Source: Acidimicrobiaceae bacterium (GTDB lineage: Bacteria; Actinomycetota; Acidimicrobiia; Acidimicrobiales; Ilumatobacteraceae). From it: a stretch of 64,000 nt of DNA. Positions 35,031 through 44,612 of this stretch are shown one piece after another. Position numbers and translations under genes: made by a program. The stretch covers positions 16,203 through 80,202 of the forward strand of contig JADKGZ010000020.1 of assembly GCA_016722025.1 (NCBI GenBank), written 5' to 3'. Below the pieces are notes generated by a model. That model made no database searches and was not told the DNA's origin. It saw nothing but the letters and a program-made list of their open reading frames with translations. The first letter of the stretch is position 1; each line of letters begins with the position of its first letter.

Positions 35031-36436
35031 GCCAGCCACTGCACTCACTCGTTGCCGGCGAACGGCTGATCTTCGGCGGCAATCGGGTCACCACCGTGCC
35101 GGCCGAACTTGCCGACCAGTTCCGCGCCGGCGATCGGCTGGTGGTCGTGCACGAAACCGGCGACCTGTTGCACATCCGGCAGGCCGACCACGCCACGGCC
35201 GCGGCAGCGGTGGGCGCCGCCGCCGCAGCGTTCGCCGAGTTGACCACCGTCAGCGACGAGCAGATCAGCGCGTTCTACCAGCGGTTCGCCGCGCTCCTGA
35301 ACGACGATGCCGTGTTCGCCTCGATCGCCGCGGCCAACGAAGCAGACGTGCACAGCGCCACCCAGCGCGGCAGGGCCACCGGCCGGTTGACCTTGAGCGC
35401 CGCCATGCGCGCCGACATGATCGCCGGGCTGCAGGTGTGGGCCGGCATCGACACCCGCCGCAGCCAGCAGATGGGCGAGGTGCAGCACGCGCAGTGGGCC
35501 GTGCAGCAGTGGCGCGATCCGCTGGGTGTGGTGGCCTTCGTGTTCGAGGGTCGCCCCAACGTCTTCGCGGATGCAACGGGTGTGCTGCGCACCGGCAACA
35601 CCGTCGTCTTCCGCATCGGTAGCGATGCGCTCGGCACGGCCAGGGCCATCATGGCTGCCGCTGTGCAACCGGCGCTGGCCGCTGCCGGCCTGCCGGCGGG
35701 TGCGGTGCAACTGGTCGACAGTGCAGCGCATGGCGCCGGTTGGGCCTTGTTCGCCGACCAGCGGGTGTCGCTGGCCGTGGCCCGCGGCTCGGGAACCGCC
35801 GTGGCGCAGCTGGGCGCGGTGGCTCGCCAGCACGGCGTGCCGGTGAGCCTGCACGGCACCGGAGGCGCCTGGCTGGTGGCTGCCGACACCGCCGACACCG
35901 AGCGGTTCGCTCTGGCTGTGCGCCACTCGCTGGATCGCAAGGTGTGCAACACCTTGAACGTGTGCTGCATCGTGCGGTCGCGGGCGCACGACCTGGTGCC
36001 CGCGTTCCATGCGGCGGTGCACGCGGCTGCTGCTGCGAGGGCCGTCGCGCCCATCATCCACGAGCTCACGATCGACCATCCGTGCCTGGGGCACGAGTGG
36101 GAGTGGGACACCGTGCCCGAGGTGGCCTTGTTGATCGTCGACGATGTCGCGCAAGCGGTGCAGCAGTGCAACCGGTTCAGCCCTCACTTCGTGGCATCAC
36201 TCATCTCCGGCGACGCGACCGAGCACGAGTCGTTCTACCGCGCGGTTGACGCACCGTTCGTGGGTGACGGCTTCACGCGCTGGGTCGATGGCCAGTTCGC
36301 GCTGGTGCAACCCGAGCTGGGCCTGTCGAACTGGCAGGCCGGCAGGTTGTTCGGCCGCGGTGGTGTGCTGTCCGGCGACTCGGTCTTCACCGTGCGCTTG
36401 CGTGCCGCGATCACCGACCCGACGTTGCATCGCTGA
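35027..36436 (+). CDS. ProA-like aldehyde dehydrogenase superfamily protein with N-terminal extension
   Basis: 469 residues. The core resembles gamma-glutamyl phosphate reductase: WRDPLGVVAFVFEGRPNVFADATGVLRTGNTVVFRIGSDAL (nucleotide-binding half) and a candidate catalytic Cys in DRKVCNTLNVCC. About 55 extra N-terminal residues (FRAGDRLVVVHETGDLLHI) precede the family's Ala-rich helix. It differs from housekeeping ProA in context (coupled to a Gfo/Idh/MocA enzyme, no proB) and in the extension, so it likely reduces another acyl phosphate or thioester. Substrate unknown. Confidence 0.78.
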   Translation: MSQPLHSLVAGERLIFGGNRVTTVPAELADQFRAGDRLVVVHETGDLLHIRQADHATAAAAVGAAAAAFAELTTVSDEQISAFYQRFAALLNDDAVFASIAAANEADVHSATQRGRATGRLTLSAAMRADMIAGLQVWAGIDTRRSQQMGEVQHAQWAVQQWRDPLGVVAFVFEGRPNVFADATGVLRTGNTVVFRIGSDALGTARAIMAAAVQPALAAAGLPAGAVQLVDSAAHGAGWALFADQRVSLAVARGSGTAVAQLGAVARQHGVPVSLHGTGGAWLVAADTADTERFALAVRHSLDRKVCNTLNVCCIVRSRAHDLVPAFHAAVHAAAAARAVAPIIHELTIDHPCLGHEWEWDTVPEVALLIVDDVAQAVQQCNRFSPHFVASLISGDATEHESFYRAVDAPFVGDGFTRWVDGQFALVQPELGLSNWQAGRLFGRGGVLSGDSVFTVRLRAAITDPTLHR

Positions 36437-36460
36437 CGGCACAGCCATGCGTCGCGTCGG

Positions 36461-36466
36461 TAAGGT
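36461..36466 (+). promoter_or_regulatory. TAAGGT -10 box, leaderless promoter
   Basis: TAAGGT, 7 nt, ATG (36474). Confidence 0.5.
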
Positions 36467-36473
36467 GCGCGGC

Positions 36474-37977
36474 ATGACTCGCAGGCTGCTCGCATCGGTC
36501 GTCGCCCTGCTGCTCGTGGCGTGCGGCACCGCGCCGGGCGTGCGCACCGAACGCGCCGACCAGGCACCCCCACGCCCACCGACCGATGGCGGCTCCGCCG
36601 TTCCATCGTCGCAACCCACCACCGAAACGGCCGACACGGGCGAGTCGGGCGACACGGGCGATACGGGCGATGGCGTCGGCGACGTGCTCTTCCCCGACCT
36701 GGGCAACCCGGGGCTCGACGTGCTGCACTACGACGTCGATCTGTCGTACGACAGCATCACCGACACCATCGAGGGCATGGTGGGTCTCGATGCCGCGCTC
36801 ACCACCGACCGTACCGAGATCACGCTCGATGCCATCGGCCTGGCGACCTCGGAGGTGACGGTCGACGGCCGCACGGCGCGCGCGGTGACCGACGGGCCCG
36901 AGTTGCGCATCACCCTGCCCGAGCCGGCCAGCGCCGGCGACGAGATCCGCATCGAGGTGGCGTATCGGGCGGCCACCGCCGAGCGCAGCTCGGCCATCGG
37001 GCTTCCGAATGGTTGGTTCAACACCATTGGTGGCTCGTACGTCCTCAACGAGCCCGACGGAGCGCGCACGTGGATGCCCTGCAACGACCACCCCAGCGAC
37101 AAGGCCACGTACACCTTCACCATCTCGGTGCCACGCGGTGTCACCGCCGTGGCCAATGGGGCCCTCATCGAACAACGCGCCGAAGGCACCCGCGACGTGT
37201 GGGTGTGGCAGGAGCAGCGCCCGATGGCCACCTACCTCATCTTGTTGCTCACCGGTGACTACGAGGTGGTGGAGAGCACTGGGCCAGGCGGTCTGCCGCT
37301 GGTGAGCGCCATCCTCCGCCGGGACCGCGCCGAGATGCAACCGTTCCTCGACGTCACGCCGGAGATGATCGAGTTCTTCGAGGAGCTGTTCGGCGACTAC
37401 CCGCTCGACGGTTACGGCATCGCCATCACCGACAGCTTCGGTGGTCTCGCGATGGAGACCCAGGGCCGCTCGCTGTTCAGCCGCGACGACTTCTCCGACG
37501 GCGGCCTGGGCCCGGGCCAGCAACTGCTGCTCGCGCACGAACTCGCCCACCAGTGGTTCGGCGACGCGGTCACCCCTGCGCGCTGGCAGGACATCTGGCT
37601 CAACGAGTCGTTCGCCACCTACGGCCAGTGGCTGTGGATGGAGAACATCCGGTTCGCCGAGATCGACGAAGAGGCGCAACTGGCGCTCGACGGGCGACCA
37701 CCGGGCAGCTCGGCCGACCCCGGTGTCGAGGAGATGTTCGGCTACAACAGCTACGACAGGGGGCGCCGTCGTGGTGCACGCACTACGGCTCACCATCGGC
37801 GACGAGGCCTTCTTCCGGCTGCTGCAGCAGTGGGTGGCCGAGAACAACGGCGCCTCGCGCACCACCACCGACTTCATCGCACTCGCCGAGGAAGTGGCCG
37901 GTAGGTCACTGGCCGACTTCTTCGACACGTGGCTGTTCGCCACCGTGCCACCGGCCCTGCTCCCCGACCCCGCCTGA
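36474..37977 (+). CDS. M1 family metallopeptidase lipoprotein (one frameshift at 37759-37763)
   Basis: About 500 residues. Signal with lipobox LLVAC, then a linker with repeated GDTGD units, an N-terminal beta domain (NTIGGSYVLNEPDGARTWMPCNDHPSDKATYT region, typical of M1) and the catalytic domain with GGLAMETQG (exopeptidase-like motif) and HELAHQWFGD..NESFATYGQWLW, i.e. HExxH plus the distant Glu zinc ligand. The frame breaks in a run of five G at 37759-37763; with four G it continues GAVVVHALRLTIGDEAFFRLLQQW to the end. An extracytoplasmic aminopeptidase. Confidence 0.9.
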
Positions 37978-38023
37978 CAGTGCGAAGTGGGTGGGCGCTC
38001 GGCTGGCCCGGAGTCGTGGCCGG

Positions 38024-39409
38024 TCAGTGCCCGAGCAGGCGGTTCATGATGGCCTCGCGCCACTTCGACGCGGTGCCGTGCCGTTCCTCGTGGCGATCGG
38101 CGCCGATGGGGAGGTACGCCATCGTGTTGATGCCGAGGAAGCGCAACGGCTCGGGCTCCCACTTGCGCGAGCGATGGCCCACCCACGGCAGCGTGGCGAG
38201 CTCGCTGGGAGTGTTGGTGATGAGATCCGCCAAGGTGCGACCCGAGAGGTTGGTGGTGCCCACACCGTCGCCCACGTAACCGCCCGCCGACGCAAGACCG
38301 CTGTTGCGATCGAAGCCGGCGTGGCACCACCAGTCGCGAGCGGCGCCCACCGGGCCGCCCCAGCGATGAGTGATGGCCGCCTCGCCGATGGCCGGGAAGA
38401 GCTCGCGCAACGTGTCGTGGATGAGAGCGTGCACGCGTGAGTCGCGGTCGTAGGACGGCCTGATGGCGCTGCCCCAGTGATACCAGGCGCCGCGCCCGCC
38501 GAACGCGAACCGGTTGTCGGCCGTGCGCTGCCCGTAGACGATCATGTGGCGGCCGTCGTTGAAGGTCGCGCGTTGGCCCAGCCCGGTCGCCTGCCAGAAC
38601 TCGTCGGGCAGCGGCTCGGTGGCGATCATCAGCGAGTAGATCGGCGCGACCTCGCGGCCCAGCCCGGCAAGCGACGGAGTGAACGCCTCGGTGGCCCGCA
38701 CCACCACGTCGGCCTTCACCGTGCCGAGGTGAGTGCGCACAGTGCGCGGTGAGATCTCGACCACGGGCGTGTGCTCGTAGATGGTGGCACCCATCCGTTC
38801 GATCGTTCGGGCCAGGCCGCGCGCCAGCCGTGCCGGATGGATGGCGGCGCAGTGGGGCGTGAACGCGCCACCGACCACGTTGCTGGCCGCACAACGCTGC
38901 AACGCTTCCTCCTTGGACAGCGTGCGGTAGTCGTCGTCGGTGAAGCCGTACGACTGCAGGTGCTGCACATGCGCGCGCTCTCGCTGCATCTGGATGTCGC
39001 TGCGCGCCAGGCTGAGGTAGCCACCGTGCGCGAAGTGGCAGTCGATGCCTTCCGCCTGCACCACCCGGCCGACTTCGGCAACCGTCTCGTGCATCACCGT
39101 TTGCAGGCGCACCGCCTGGCTGCGCGAGCTCTGCGCGGCGACCGCGTCGAGCCCCATCGGCAACAGCGCCGAGCACCAGCCGCCGTTGCGGCCGCTGGCG
39201 CCGAAGCCGACCACCTGTGCTTCCAGCAGGGCCACTCGCAGCGACGGGTCGCGCTGCAGCAGGTAGTAGGCGGTCCACATGCCCGTGTAGCCGGCGCCGA
39301 CGATGGCCACGTCGACCTGCAGGTCGCTGCCCAGCGCCGGCCGGCCCGGCCCCCACTCCTCGGCGCTCATGGTGGCGTGCCAGAGGGAGAGGTTGGAGAG
39401 CTCGTGCAT
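38024..39409 (-). CDS. FAD-dependent DAO-family oxidoreductase
   Basis: 461 residues. VDVAIVGAGYTGMWTAYYL is the ADP-binding motif, GFGASGRNGGWCSALLP is the segment typical of PuuB/gamma-glutamylputrescine oxidase-like and glycine-oxidase enzymes, and GGYVGDGVGTTNLSGR near the end closes the FAD site. It probably oxidises a secondary or primary amine or amino acid, releasing H2O2. TAGGCT (39416-39421) lies 6 nt before the ATG. Confidence 0.9.
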   Translation of the reverse strand: MHELSNLSLWHATMSAEEWGPGRPALGSDLQVDVAIVGAGYTGMWTAYYLLQRDPSLRVALLEAQVVGFGASGRNGGWCSALLPMGLDAVAAQSSRSQAVRLQTVMHETVAEVGRVVQAEGIDCHFAHGGYLSLARSDIQMQRERAHVQHLQSYGFTDDDYRTLSKEEALQRCAASNVVGGAFTPHCAAIHPARLARGLARTIERMGATIYEHTPVVEISPRTVRTHLGTVKADVVVRATEAFTPSLAGLGREVAPIYSLMIATEPLPDEFWQATGLGQRATFNDGRHMIVYGQRTADNRFAFGGRGAWYHWGSAIRPSYDRDSRVHALIHDTLRELFPAIGEAAITHRWGGPVGAARDWWCHAGFDRNSGLASAGGYVGDGVGTTNLSGRTLADLITNTPSELATLPWVGHRSRKWEPEPLRFLGINTMAYLPIGADRHEERHGTASKWREAIMNRLLGH

Positions 39410-39415
39410 GCCGTC

Positions 39416-39421
39416 AGCCTA
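39416..39421 (-). promoter_or_regulatory. TAGGCT -10 box, leaderless promoter
   Basis: Minus-strand TAGGCT, 6 nt, ATG (39409). Confidence 0.5.
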
Positions 39422-39469
39422 CGACTCGTGCACATCGCGGGCGAAGAACGCCACCTATGGTGGCGGTCG

Positions 39470-40285
39470 ATGAGCTTGCAGCCGCCCGGGTGGTTCCCCG
39501 ACCCCTGGCAGCCCGCCGGGCTGCGCTACTGGGACGGCACGCAGTGGACGCCCAACGCAGCGATGCCACCGAAGCAGCCGCATCCCACGCTGCCCTTCCA
39601 GGTGGCAGTGGGCGCCCTGCTCTCGATGGCGTTACCGCTGGTGGCCAGCCGGTTCGTGCTGCGCGGCCTGGTGGGCCAGCGCTGGCCGATCGCGGTGTAC
39701 GTGGTGCTGGTCGCCGTCATCGCCTACGGTCCACCGCTGGTCTTCTGGCGAGTCGCCAGCGCGCGATGGGGCACCGGCAACGCGAGTAACGACATCGGCC
39801 TCACCGTCCGCTGGGTCGATGCCGGCTGGGGCCCCGTCACCTGGCTGTCGTGCTTCCTCGCTCAGGCAGTGGTGGGCGTGATCGTGGTGGCCACCAAGAT
39901 CCCGTTCCAGAACAACACCGACCAGATCCGAGCTGCTCGCGACAACCCCGGCTACGTCATCCCCATGCTCGTCCTCGCCGTGCTGGCGGCGCCGATCGTG
40001 GAGGAGATCGTGTTTCGCGGGATGGTGCTGCGCGGCTTCCTCTCCCGGATGGCGCCGGTCGCCGCGGTGGGCGCGCAGGGCGTGCTGTTCGGCCTGGCAC
40101 ACGTCGACCCCGAACGAGGCATGCGCAACATCGGGCTGGTGCTGATGCTGAGCGCGGTCGGCTGCGTGCTCGGCGGCGCCTGCTACCTGTTTCGCCGCCT
40201 GGCGCCCAGCATGATCGCGCACGCCATCTTGAACGGCGTGGCGATGGCGGTGGTGCTGTCAGGCTGGACGCCCGGCAGCAAGTAG
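39470..40285 (+). CDS. CPBP family intramembrane metalloprotease with DUF2510 N-terminus
   Basis: 271 residues. Residues 1-32 are a DUF2510 motif (PPGWFPDPWQPAGLRYWDGTQWT). Seven or so helices follow, with the CPBP/Abi motifs EEIVFRGMVLRGF (EExxxR), FGLAHVDPE and HAILNGVAM (HxxxN) that coordinate the metal. Such proteases process membrane proteins or prenylated substrates. The last 27 bp overlap the 3' end of panC on the other strand. TATGGT (39456-39461) is 8 nt before the ATG. Confidence 0.9.
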   Translation: MSLQPPGWFPDPWQPAGLRYWDGTQWTPNAAMPPKQPHPTLPFQVAVGALLSMALPLVASRFVLRGLVGQRWPIAVYVVLVAVIAYGPPLVFWRVASARWGTGNASNDIGLTVRWVDAGWGPVTWLSCFLAQAVVGVIVVATKIPFQNNTDQIRAARDNPGYVIPMLVLAVLAAPIVEEIVFRGMVLRGFLSRMAPVAAVGAQGVLFGLAHVDPERGMRNIGLVLMLSAVGCVLGGACYLFRRLAPSMIAHAILNGVAMAVVLSGWTPGSK

Positions 40286-41131
40286 TCGGTTGTCGATCAG
40301 ACGCACCTGGCCGAACCACACCGCTGTCACGGCCACGGCGCGATCGTGGATGGTGGTGAGCGGCTGCAGCGTGTCGGCGTCGACGATCTCCAGATGCTCG
40401 AACCGCGCCAGTGGTTCGGCCTGCACCACGGCGCGGCCCACGGCGGCCAGCTCGGCAGTGCCGGCAACCCCGCGGCTCAGCGCGTCGGCCACTGCCTGCA
40501 ACGACCGCGGCACGCAGGTTGCAGCGGCGCGCTCGGCGGGTGACAGCCGCCGGTTGCGGCTCGACATGGCCAGCCCGTCCGGCTCGCGCACGGTGGCCAT
40601 GCCGATGATCTCGATGCCCATGTCGAGATCGCCGGCCATGCGGCGGATGACGGCCAGCTGCTGGAAGTCCTTCTGGCCGAACACGGCCACGTGCGGGCGA
40701 GCGGCGCCGAACAGCTTGGCGACCACCGTGGCCACGCCGCGGAAGTGGTGCGGGCGATGGGCACCCTCCAACAGCTCGCCGAGCGGGCCGGGCTCGACGT
40801 GCGTGGCAAAGCCGGGTGGGTACATGGCCGCCGCTCGTGGGGCGTACACGGCATCGACCCCGTGCTCGCGGCACAGCGCAAGGTCGTCGTCGAGCGGTCG
40901 CGGGTAGGCGTCGAAGTCGTCGCTGCGGTTGAACTGCAACGGGTTGACGAAGATGCTGACCACCACCACATCGGCATGCCGGCGCGCTTCGGCCACGAGT
41001 GCGAGGTGGCCGTCGTGCAGGGCACCCATCGTCGGTACCAGCGCGACGGTGCGGCCGGCTACACGCTGAGCGTCGCTCCATGCCATGAGCGCCGCGGGCT
41101 GGTCGAACACCGTCGTCGATGAGGCCGGCAT
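40259..41131 (-). CDS. panC: pantoate--beta-alanine ligase
   Basis: 290 residues. Forms pantothenate from pantoate, beta-alanine and ATP. LVPTMGALHDGHLALV contains the HDGH (HIGH-type) nucleotide motif, followed by IFVNPLQFNRSDDFDAYPR, HHFRGVATVVAKLF, GQKDFQQLAVIRRM and the KMSKS-like MSSRNRRL. The start at 41131 is chosen because it fits family length and lies 10 nt behind panB; the open frame further upstream is antisense space inside panB. Together with panB it makes the CoA precursor branch. Confidence 0.95.
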   Translation of the reverse strand: MPASSTTVFDQPAALMAWSDAQRVAGRTVALVPTMGALHDGHLALVAEARRHADVVVVSIFVNPLQFNRSDDFDAYPRPLDDDLALCREHGVDAVYAPRAAAMYPPGFATHVEPGPLGELLEGAHRPHHFRGVATVVAKLFGAARPHVAVFGQKDFQQLAVIRRMAGDLDMGIEIIGMATVREPDGLAMSSRNRRLSPAERAAATCVPRSLQAVADALSRGVAGTAELAAVGRAVVQAEPLARFEHLEIVDADTLQPLTTIHDRAVAVTAVWFGQVRLIDNRLLAAGRPA

Positions 41132-41141
41132 GGAGGTGCTG

Positions 41142-41968
41142 TCAGTGGAAGCTGTGCTCGTCGTCGGGCCAGCTGCCATCGCGAACTTCGCTGATGAAGG
41201 CCTCGGTGGCGCGGATCGCTTCATTGCGCAGATCGGCGTAGCGCTTGGTGAACTTCAACGTCAGCTCGCTCAGCCCGAGCACGTCGTGCAGCACGAGCAC
41301 CTGGCCGTCGCAGTCGGGGCCGGCGCCGATGCCGATGGTGGGAATCGACAACTTCTGGGTGATCTCCTGGGCGAGATCGCGCGGCACACCTTCCACCACG
41401 ACCGCACATGCGCCGGCCTGCTCGACGGCGTGAGCGTCTTCCAGCAGTCGTTCGCGACCGCCGGCCTCGAACCCGCTGGTCTTGCCCTGCACCTTGTGCC
41501 CGCCCATGCGGTGGTAGCTCTGCGGCGTGAGCCCGATGTGCCCCATCACCGGGATGTCGACGCGGGTGATGGCCTCGATGGTGTCGGCCATCACCATGCC
41601 GCCCTCCAGCTTCACGCACTCGGCGCCTTCCTTCATCAGGCGGATGCTGCTCTCCACGGCCTGCTGCGGGCTGACCTGGTAGCTGCCGAAGGGCAGATCG
41701 CCCACGATCAGTGCCTTCGGTTGCGACCTGGCGACGAGGCGCACGTGGTACGCCATCTCGTCGAGCTCGACCGGAATGGTGTTGGCGGTGCCTTGCACCA
41801 CCATGCCCACACTGTCGCCGACGAGGATGATGTCGACGCCGGCCAGATCGACGAGCCGCGCGAACGTGGCGTCGTAGGCGGTGATCATGGTGATGCGCTC
41901 CTCGAGCGCCTTCATGCGGCGAGGTCGGGAACGGAGACCTTCTTACGATCCTGCGCCGAACTGGTCAT
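41142..41968 (-). CDS. panB: 3-methyl-2-oxobutanoate hydroxymethyltransferase (frameshift near 41916)
   Basis: About 275 residues when reconstructed. ITAYDATFARLVDLAGVDIILVGDSVGM, MGHIGLTPQSYHRMGGHKVQG and GIGAGPDCDGQVLVLHD are diagnostic; the enzyme makes ketopantoate from alpha-ketoisovalerate with methylenetetrahydrofolate. The open frame begins at an internal ATG (41915), but the preceding 53 nt in the next frame read M-TSSAQDRKKVSVPDLAA, the usual PanB N-terminus, joined by a one-base gap. A GAGGGAGG ribosome site lies upstream of 41968. Confidence 0.93.
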
Positions 41969-42072
41969 GAAGCTGTGGGCCTCCCTCGACCGGGGTGCCA
42001 CTCACCCCGACGCAGCATGCAACCTAGCCATTGGTCGCCGCCTTCCGCGCGCGGCAGCACATGTTGCGAGCG

Positions 42073-43123
42073 TCACATCGCGTGGCCGAAGGCGGTGGGG
42101 CACAGATCGCGGTAGGCAGGTGCGCCGTCGTTGCCGACGGCGTGCACGATGGCATTCGTGCACGCAGCGGCGAAGCAGTCGGCGCCGGCCTCGAGGAGGG
42201 CGTTCAACCAGCGCAGACGCACCCGCACCGGCGGTTCGTCGACGGCGGCGACGTCGACCAACGACCCCAGGTCGTCACGACCGGTGGCGACGGCGAAGAT
42301 CGTGTCGCCGTCGAGCATGGAGTGCACGGGGCGAATGGCGCGCGCCAAGCCGTCGTGTGCGACCGACGCGAGCTTGTTGCACTCCGCCTTCGACAGTGCA
42401 GCCGTCGTGGCCACCACACCGATGGTGGTGTTCAGCGGTGGCGTCGCCGCGCTGAGGTGCGCGCGCAACGCCCGGCGGTCGCTGGCCGAAGGCGATCGCA
42501 GCGCCATGGCGCCGGGCATCCATGGCAACCCCGTCGCCGGGTCGATGACGGTGCCCGCCGAGTTGACGACTGCCAACGCCGACACGACGACACCGTTGGG
42601 CAGCACGGCGCTGGCCGTGCCGACCCCGCCCTGCATGCCGCGTGCGCGAGCGCCCGTGCCGGCACCGATTGCCCCATTTGGGGATGGCCTGGCACGAGCG
42701 GCAGCGGCGGCACGATGGCCGAACGATTCGTCGGGGCGGTTGCCGAAGGCGCCACCGCGGCCGAGGTCGAAGATGACCGCTGCGGGAACGATGGGCACCA
42801 CCTCGGCCGTGCCGGCGCCGACTCTGAACCCGATGGAACGCTGCTCGAGGAACCCCATCACACCATGGGCGGCGGCCAGGCCATAGGCGCTGCCACCGGT
42901 GAGGCAGATCGCGTGCGAACGTCTGCATCGTGGCAGTTGGGTGCAACAGGTCGGTCTCACGAGTGCCAGGGCCACCGCCGCGAACGTCGACGCTGCCCAC
43001 CGTGCCCTCGGGCAGCAGCACCACCGTCGTGCCGGTGCGCCAACCGCGGCCCACGCGCTGAGCGTGCCCGACGCGAACGCCGGGCACGTCGGTGGGGCAA
43101 CCCCGCAGCACGCCGTCGGACAT
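42073..43123 (-). CDS. P1 family (DmpA-like) peptidase (frameshift near 42915)
   Basis: About 350 residues of the S58/P1 N-terminal-nucleophile family (L-aminopeptidase/D-esterase). The first frame supplies VPGVRVGHAQ..GTTVVLLPEG and SVDVRGGGPGTRETDLL; the second supplies ICLTGGSAYGLAAAHGVM, FGNRPDESFG and the autocleavage region GMQGGVGTASAVLPNG with the presumed nucleophile after the Gly-rich stretch. An extra base near 42915 separates them. Such enzymes release N-terminal D- or L-amino acids or open cyclic amides. Confidence 0.88.
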
Positions 43124-43135
43124 CGCGTCGCTCGC

Positions 43136-43906
43136 TCAGCAGTGCATGGTGGACGGCATGGCCGTCTCGTCGCCGCCACCGGTTGGGCCGCTGATGGTGC
43201 GCCACACGCCGACCCCGACGATGTACACCGGGCACGCGATCAGCAGCGCCTCACCGATGGGATTGCGAGCCGGGAGGTCGGCCGTCATGAGCAGCACGGT
43301 GGCCAGCCAGACGACGGTGACCGTGATGGTGAGTGGCCGGAACTTGCGCACCTGCATCGGGTGCAGGAACTTCCAGTTGGTGAGCTGGGTGAGTGCCAGC
43401 AGGATGCACGCGATTGCCGTCGGCCACGGCTTCATGTTCAGCAGGAACAGCGTGGGCACGATCATGTTCCACTCGCAGGGGAAGCCGTTGAAGAAGTGGT
43501 CGCTGGTCATCTGGTCGGTACGAGACATCCACAACGCCGACATCAGCATGACGAACGAGGCGATGATGGCCCCCCACGGGTTGTGCGGCAGCATGAAGAA
43601 GCGAAGCATGAACATCACCGGGATGACGATGCACGTGACGAAGTCGATGATGAGGTCGAGCGTGTAACCATCGATTCGCGGTACGTGTCTTCACCTCGTA
43701 CTTGCGGGCGGCGAGGCCATCGAGGCCATCGACCACCATCGCGATCGCGAGCCACAAGATGGCGATCTTGTAGTCGCCGTCGGCGACGGCCATCAGGCCG
43801 AACATGCCACACACGCGCTCCGAGGGCGGTGAAGCAGTGGACGAACCAACCCTTCGCGACCGGATGCCGACAGGGCGGCGGTTTCAGTGGATGTCTTGGT
43901 GCTCAT
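43136..43906 (-). CDS. pcs: phosphatidylcholine synthase-like CDP-alcohol phosphatidyltransferase (three frameshifts)
   Basis: Reconstructed across four frame segments (breaks near 43850, 43820 and 43680) it gives about 255 residues. GWFVHCFTALGA then FGLMAVADGDYKIAILWLAIAMVVDGLDGLAARK hold the DGxDGxxAR part of the CDP-alcohol motif, and PRIDGYTLDLIIDFVTCIVIP supplies the rest. DHFFNGFPCEWNMIVPTLFLL matches the FxGFPxxWN signature of bacterial Pcs, which joins choline to CDP-diacylglycerol. About seven membrane helices. Phosphatidylcholine synthesis is uncommon in Actinobacteria. The extra bases look like sequence errors. Confidence 0.75.
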
Positions 43907-43939
43907 GGCAGTGGCGAGCAGCCTACCGCTTGTGGCCGA

Positions 43940-43945
43940 TAGCTT
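43940..43945 (+). promoter_or_regulatory. TAGCTT -10 box, leaderless promoter
   Basis: TAGCTT, 6 nt, ATG (43952), in the divergent gap opposite the phosphatidylcholine synthase gene. Confidence 0.45.
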
Positions 43946-43951
43946 CGCCGC

Positions 43952-44593
43952 ATGCGACATCAGCTCCGTGCCGCCGGGTACCGCGTCGGCGGTCAGTGGG
44001 TTCGTCGCGGATGGGCGCTGGCCTGCCGGGTCGGTTCCATCGGGCCTGGCGACCGCGCCGGGAAGCAGTTCGGCAAGTTCGGTGCGGGCAGCATCATCTG
44101 CTTCCCGTACAACACCATCTTCAACGAGCGGTTCATCCACATCGGCGAGGGCACCATGATCGGCCCCCAGGTCACTCTCTCCGCCGGCATGGTGCCGGGG
44201 CAGCAGTGCCTGTCCGACCCCGTGGTGAGCATCGGCGACCGGTGCCTCATCGGCAAGGGCAGCGGCATCGTCGGCCACTTCTCGATCGAGATCGGCAACG
44301 ACGTGTGGACCGGCCACCATGTGTACATCACCGACCAGAACCACGGCTACGAAGACGTCACCAAGCCCATCTCGCAGCAGACGCAACCCGAACGAGTGGT
44401 CTCCATCGGCGACGGTTCCTGGCTGGGCTTCGGCGCGGTGGTGCTCCCCGGCGCTCGCATCGGCAAGCACGTCACCATCGGTGCCAACTCCGTGGTCACC
44501 GGCGAGATACCCGACTACAGCGTGGCAGTGGGTTCACCGGCAAAGGTGATTCGCCGCTACCTCGACGGCCAGGGCTGGGTGACCGTGCCCTGA
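43952..44593 (+). CDS. hexapeptide-repeat acyltransferase
   Basis: 213 residues with a left-handed beta-helix. Hexapeptide turns run from IHIGEGTMIGPQVTL through VSIGDRCLIGKGSGIVG, IEIGNDVWTGHHVYITDQNHGYED (catalytic His) to VSIGDGSWLGFGAVVLPGARIGKHVTIGANSVVTG and end VGSPAKVIRRY, as in the maltose/galactoside acetyltransferase class. An acetyl- or acyl-CoA-dependent transferase acting on a sugar; the substrate is unknown. Confidence 0.9.
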   Translation: MRHQLRAAGYRVGGQWVRRGWALACRVGSIGPGDRAGKQFGKFGAGSIICFPYNTIFNERFIHIGEGTMIGPQVTLSAGMVPGQQCLSDPVVSIGDRCLIGKGSGIVGHFSIEIGNDVWTGHHVYITDQNHGYEDVTKPISQQTQPERVVSIGDGSWLGFGAVVLPGARIGKHVTIGANSVVTGEIPDYSVAVGSPAKVIRRYLDGQGWVTVP

Positions 44594-44612
44594 GCCCCGC
44601 CGGCGCCGGGTG

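Noticed and set aside
35027..36436. Calling the gene proA
   Set aside because: Extra N-terminus and unusual operon partner argue against the housekeeping enzyme; only the superfamily can be supported.
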